Origin: Firmicutes bacterium UBA5454 | GTDB lineage: Bacteria; Bacillota; Clostridia; Caldicoprobacterales; DTU083 | Length of the DNA: 9,486 bases | Direction: 5' to 3' | NCBI GenBank assembly: GCA_002426555.1 | Contig: DIQU01000001.1 | Coordinates: 73,234-82,719 of the forward strand | Shown: positions 6,684-9,486 of the stretch, in pieces | Layout of the letters: each line of letters starts with the position of its first letter | Numbering within the stretch: position 1 is the stretch's first letter | Notes under the pieces: model-generated | Told to the model about the DNA's origin: nothing | The model's input: the letters and a program-made list of their open reading frames with translations, nothing else | The model's database searches: none | Position numbers and translations under genes: made by a program

Positions 6684-6712
6684 ATTATAACACATATTTT
6701 TTTAAAATGGAA
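6684..6712 (-). promoter_or_regulatory. Candidate main rnf promoter (TGTTATAAT extended -10)
   Basis: A perfect TATAAT at 6684-6689 carries the TGn extension. With a 17-base spacer, which includes a run of As and Ts, the -35 is TTCCAT (6707-6712), a weak match. The extended -10 can compensate. Transcription would start near 6677, directly before the first leader hairpin, giving a leader of about 175 bases before rnfC. Confidence 0.55.
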
Positions 6713-6727
6713 CATATAGTACACATA

Positions 6728-7105
6728 TTATTTACTTTTTTTCTCCTCCTTTTTCTCCTTCTCTTTTCGTAACAATTCATAAAAACCCATCACTAAAAGA
6801 AATATTCCGAATAGCTTCCTTAGTAAAGATGCTGACAAACATGATGCCATAAACGAACCCAATATCGCACCCAAAGCACCTGCAGGAATCAAGTGAAAGG
6901 CTGTTTTAAAATGGATATGCCTGTTTTTGATATGTATAATGATCGCAAACAACGAAGTAGGAATGAAGGAAATAAGGTTGACACCCTGGGCAACATGCTG
7001 TGAAACTTCTGCAATAAAAATTAAGGATGGGATTAATATGGTACCTCCGCCAATTCCCATACCACCGATCATTCCAGATAAAAGACCTATAACAAACAAA
7101 AGCAT
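6728..7105 (-). CDS. TSUP (TauE/SafE-type) transporter, C-terminal half-length subunit
   Basis: This 125-residue membrane protein has about four hydrophobic segments and is half the usual length of the TauE/SafE (TSUP) family, whose members export or import small sulfur-containing anions such as sulfite or sulfonates. It carries the family signature SGMIGGMGIGGGTILIP at about 10-26, then NLISFIPTS and SLLRKLFGIFLLVMGFYELL, and ends in a lysine- and glutamate-rich cytoplasmic tail. Its ATG follows the TAG of the preceding half directly and in the same frame. An AGGA inside the last codons of that gene can serve as a weak ribosome binding site. The two halves probably assemble into one transporter. 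Paired half-size TSUP genes are, as I recall, common in Clostridia. The substrate is unknown. Confidence 0.85.
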   Translation of the reverse strand: MLLFVIGLLSGMIGGMGIGGGTILIPSLIFIAEVSQHVAQGVNLISFIPTSLFAIIIHIKNRHIHFKTAFHLIPAGALGAILGSFMASCLSASLLRKLFGIFLLVMGFYELLRKEKEKKEEKKSK

Positions 7106-7468
7106 CTATATAATCATCCTAACTGCAGCTGCTATCATAAACAGACCAAAGATTCTGTGCAACCATTTGGATGGTATCCTATTTAACAGGGAAGCCCCTA
7201 ATGCACCTCCTACGGCGCCGCCTGCTGCAACAGGCCAGGATGTACTGAAATCCAAAAATCCATTTTTGAAATAAATATAACTGCTGATTCCCACCAAAGG
7301 CAGTATTACTGCAATAGCTGTAGCATGAGCATCATGTTCATCCAACTTTAGAATATGTACCATAGCTGGAACTACAACCATTCCTCCGCCTGCTCCAAAA
7401 AGCCCATTGCATAGTCCAGCAGCCAAACCGATGCCAGCGATTTTAAATACATAAGCACCTTTTTTCAA
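7106..7468 (-). CDS. TSUP (TauE/SafE-type) transporter, N-terminal half-length subunit
   Basis: From the preferred TTG start this is a 120-residue membrane protein with about four hydrophobic segments. It contains the TSUP signature GLCNGLFGAGGGMVVVPAMV near residues 19-38, HATAIAVILP, and a terminal IPSKWLHRIFGLFMIAAAVRMI that parallels the end of the second half. A full TSUP protein is normally about 250 residues built from two such repeats. This gene encodes one repeat and the next encodes the other. The frame is open to an upstream TTG at 7501, but the TTG at 7468 has AAGGGTGA at good spacing, and the probable -10 lies at 7493-7498, between the two starts. The gene is divergent from the phosphate transporter. 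The substrate cannot be told. Confidence 0.85.
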   Translation of the reverse strand: MKKGAYVFKIAGIGLAAGLCNGLFGAGGGMVVVPAMVHILKLDEHDAHATAIAVILPLVGISSYIYFKNGFLDFSTSWPVAAGGAVGGALGASLLNRIPSKWLHRIFGLFMIAAAVRMII

Positions 7469-7472
7469 ATCT

Positions 7473-7480
7473 TCACCCTT
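7473..7480 (-). promoter_or_regulatory. Ribosome binding site that favours TTG 7468 for the first TSUP gene
   Basis: AAGGGTGA ends four bases before the TTG at 7468, giving about 7 bases from the GGG core to the start. The upstream TTG at 7501 has only AAGGA at a longer spacing of about 10. Confidence 0.55.
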
Positions 7481-7492
7481 CAATACTTCAGA

Positions 7493-7521
7493 ATTATACA
7501 AGCCTATATTGTCCTTGCGCA
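7493..7521 (-). promoter_or_regulatory. Candidate promoter for the TSUP pair
   Basis: A perfect TATAAT lies at 7493-7498. With a 17-base spacer the -35 is TGCGCA (7516-7521), which matches the consensus in only 3 of 6 positions. Transcription would begin near 7486, leaving an 18-base leader before the TTG at 7468. Confidence 0.4.
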
Positions 7522-7550
7522 GCTAAAAGAATTCATTGTCCCAGCCTCCC

Positions 7551-7579
7551 TTCCCAACTCCAAAAGAAAGTGATAGAAT
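7551..7579 (+). promoter_or_regulatory. Candidate promoter for the Na+/phosphate transporter gene
   Basis: TTCCCA (7551-7556, 4 of 6 matches) is followed after 17 bases by TAGAAT (7574-7579, 5 of 6). The -10 is preceded by TGA, giving the extended form. Transcription would start near 7586, about 30 bases before the ATG. I see no Pho-box-like direct repeats. Confidence 0.5.
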
Positions 7580-7615
7580 CATAGCAGAAAAAATAGAATA
7601 AAAGGAAGAAATGTA

Positions 7616-9382
7616 ATGGAAATTTTAATGGATTTACTGCTTATGTTAGGCGGAGTCGCTGTATTTATGTTTGGTATGAAGCAGATGAGCTCTGGTTTGG
7701 AACAAAGTACAGGATCAGGAATACGAAATCTTTTCAAAAAGATAGATAAAAACAGAGTCGTTAATTATGGAATAGGAATCGGAGGTACCGCGCTTGTTCA
7801 ATCTTCTTCAGCCTCTTCGATTATGACTGTTGGGCTTGCTCATGCGAATATTGTAACAGTTAAGCAAGGCTCAGGTTTTATCTTGGGCGCAAAAGTAGGC
7901 ACCACTCTTACAGCATTTATATTTGCTCTTTCAGGCATCAGCAAAGGCAGCTTTAGCATAAGCTCTGTTTTTGCAGCGGTAGCATTTGTCGGTGTCCTGA
8001 TTGTTTTTACCACCAGTAACGAATTCCTTAATAAAATTGCTCCATTTTTAATCGGATTCGGGATGCTGTTTATCGGGCTGGAAGTCATGGAATTCGCAAT
8101 CGGCGGACCTGATTCGACGCTGAGCATTCAACTCTCTAAAGTATTCAAGTATGAAATCATGCACAATCCCATCTTGCTGGTAATATTAGGTATTCTTTTT
8201 ACAGCCATCATACAGTCATCTACGGCTGCAACCGGTGTTTTTATTGCTTTCCTGGCTGCGGGAGTTATAGATACAATAGATCAATCATTCTTCTTAGTGA
8301 TGGGAGCAAATATCGGAACATGCAGCGATGGGATTATGGCCTCCCTGACCACGAACGCCAACGGGAAACGTATAGCATTATTCCATCTGATTACCAGTGT
8401 AATTGGTGCTACAGCATTTACGATTATCCTGATTATTTTCAGAACACCTATTACCAGCATGTTTGAAAGCCTATTCCCTGGAAAACCTCAGTTCAGTCTT
8501 GCAACATTTAACCTGTCTTATAATACTATTTACACCTTGGTCTTACTGGTATTTATAGATCCATTGGTCAATTTTGTTGCAAGTTTAGTGGAGGATAAGG
8601 AACAGAAGCTGGAAGAAGTGTCATATATTGACGATCGTTTCCTACAGACCCCGGCGATTGCAATTGAACAGGCACTAAAGGAATTGAACGACATGCTGAT
8701 TCTCGCAAAGGAAAACATTGATCGTTCTTTTTCTTCGCTGGTCAATGAAGATATGAGTGAAAGCAAGAAAATTGATGATGTTGAGGATCGTATTGATATC
8801 TTGACAAATAAGCTTACAAGCTTTTTCATAAAAATTTCATCAGTTACAAAAAATGTTAATGATGAAGAACTTATTGGCGGGTTGCATCATGTAACAAACG
8901 ATATTGAGCGGCTGGGAGATTACGCTATACTTATAGTAAAAGAAACCAGCTACATGAAGGACAATGATGTTAAATTACTAGACGAGACCAAAGCTGAGCT
9001 TAACCAAATCTTCAAAAAAATATCAGAGATGTACGACTTGGGGTTTGATGCGTTTACAAAGCGTACAACTAAAAATTTGAAGAAGATTTCAAACCTGCAA
9101 AAGGAAATTAATATACTGATATCCTCCACGCGCGACATACATGTGGCACGTCTAGGCTCCGGGATGTATCCTGTTGAGGTGTCAAACAGCATTTATTCCG
9201 TTCTGTTTTCATTTCAAAGAATATCGGATCATATTGTGAACGTTGCTTTCTCGATTCGATCCACCACCGGAAGCAAAGCAGAAGCATTCCAAGTCATTGA
9301 AAGAGAAAAGAAAAAGGTTGGAGCTGCAGATCGTAAGGCTTCTAGGGAATCGAATATGAAAAATGAAAGCCAGCTTCCATAG
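7616..9382 (+). CDS. Na+/phosphate cotransporter, NptA type, with C-terminal PhoU-like domain
   Basis: This 588-residue protein should import, or balance, inorganic phosphate with Na+. Residues 1-325 are membrane-embedded and built from two inverted repeats, each with the family motif: GTALVQSSSASS at 58-69 with GAKVGTT at 91-97, and TAIIQSSTAATG at 196-207 with GANIGTC at 230-236. From about 340 onward it is soluble and helical, like PhoU. It includes TNDIERLGDYA at 428-438 and QRISDHIVNVA at 534-544, whose acidic residues match the metal-binding type in PhoU. The length fits the NptA plus PhoU form common in Firmicutes. The ATG has an AAGGAAG site at about 7-base spacing; an ATG 5 bases earlier runs straight into a stop. 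The gene stands alone on the plus strand. The charged tail after 555 is probably unstructured. Confidence 0.93.
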   Translation: MEILMDLLLMLGGVAVFMFGMKQMSSGLEQSTGSGIRNLFKKIDKNRVVNYGIGIGGTALVQSSSASSIMTVGLAHANIVTVKQGSGFILGAKVGTTLTAFIFALSGISKGSFSISSVFAAVAFVGVLIVFTTSNEFLNKIAPFLIGFGMLFIGLEVMEFAIGGPDSTLSIQLSKVFKYEIMHNPILLVILGILFTAIIQSSTAATGVFIAFLAAGVIDTIDQSFFLVMGANIGTCSDGIMASLTTNANGKRIALFHLITSVIGATAFTIILIIFRTPITSMFESLFPGKPQFSLATFNLSYNTIYTLVLLVFIDPLVNFVASLVEDKEQKLEEVSYIDDRFLQTPAIAIEQALKELNDMLILAKENIDRSFSSLVNEDMSESKKIDDVEDRIDILTNKLTSFFIKISSVTKNVNDEELIGGLHHVTNDIERLGDYAILIVKETSYMKDNDVKLLDETKAELNQIFKKISEMYDLGFDAFTKRTTKNLKKISNLQKEINILISSTRDIHVARLGSGMYPVEVSNSIYSVLFSFQRISDHIVNVAFSIRSTTGSKAEAFQVIEREKKKVGAADRKASRESNMKNESQLP

Positions 9383-9390
9383 GCTATCTG

Positions 9391-9438
9391 GTACCTACAC
9401 CTTTAGTGGTAGTACGAATTGTCATAAACTAAATTCGT
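9391..9438 (+). repeat. Two overlapping inverted repeats downstream of the phosphate transporter
   Basis: GTAC...GTAC (9391-9415) forms a hairpin of nine base pairs with two single-base bulges and a CTTTA loop. ACGAATT (9414-9420) can also pair with AATTCGT (9432-9438) around an 11-base loop. The two share bases 9414-9415. No T-run follows, so neither is a standard terminator. A bulged hairpin with such a loop recalls the subterminal hairpins of IS200/IS605 elements, but no transposase is visible before the window ends. Nothing else was recognised in 9383-9486. Confidence 0.4.
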
Positions 9439-9486
9439 GATTTGTAAAAAAGAACATCCCAAATATTCAAGTACCAAGCGCAATCT

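Overview
The window looks like the chromosome of an anaerobic, low-GC, Gram-positive bacterium of the Clostridia type. The main reasons are a complete Rnf operon in the order C-D-G-E-A-B, an RnfB carrying several ferredoxin-like cluster motifs, strong AGGAGG-type ribosome binding sites, frequent TTG starts and a lipoprotein with a typical Gram-positive lipobox. The exact genus cannot be read from the sequence.

Layout from left to right. Positions 1-116 (minus) hold the first 38 codons of a lipoprotein that runs off the left edge. Positions 235-1509 (minus) encode a beta-class DNA methyltransferase of the N6-adenine type with no restriction partner in view. Positions 1556-6502 (minus) encode rnfB, rnfA, rnfE, rnfG, rnfD and rnfC, transcribed rnfC first; gaps are 27 bases or less, with two overlaps. 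A 225-base region (6503-6727) upstream of rnfC contains two candidate promoters and two adjacent RNA hairpins. Positions 6728-7468 (minus) hold two half-length TSUP (TauE/SafE-type) transporter genes in the same reading frame, separated only by one TAG codon. A divergent promoter region (7469-7615) separates them from a plus-strand gene (7616-9382) for a NptA-type Na+/phosphate transporter with a C-terminal PhoU-like domain. The last 104 bases hold two overlapping inverted repeats and no recognisable gene.

How it works together. Rnf is a membrane complex that oxidises reduced ferredoxin, reduces NAD+ and exports Na+ or H+. All six subunits are present with their expected motifs: four-cysteine clusters in RnfC and RnfB, flavinylation threonines in RnfD and RnfG, and the paired membrane cysteines in RnfA and RnfE. 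If this Rnf pumps Na+, the nearby NptA-like transporter would be a consumer of that gradient; this is inference from neighbourhood only.

I see no wholly new multi-gene system. The points most worth checking are the solitary methyltransferase placed as a seventh gene behind rnfB, the tiny ORF that bridges rnfB and the methyltransferase with ATGA overlaps at both ends, the in-frame TAG between the TSUP halves, the structured rnf leader, and a repeated flavinylation-like motif in RnfD.
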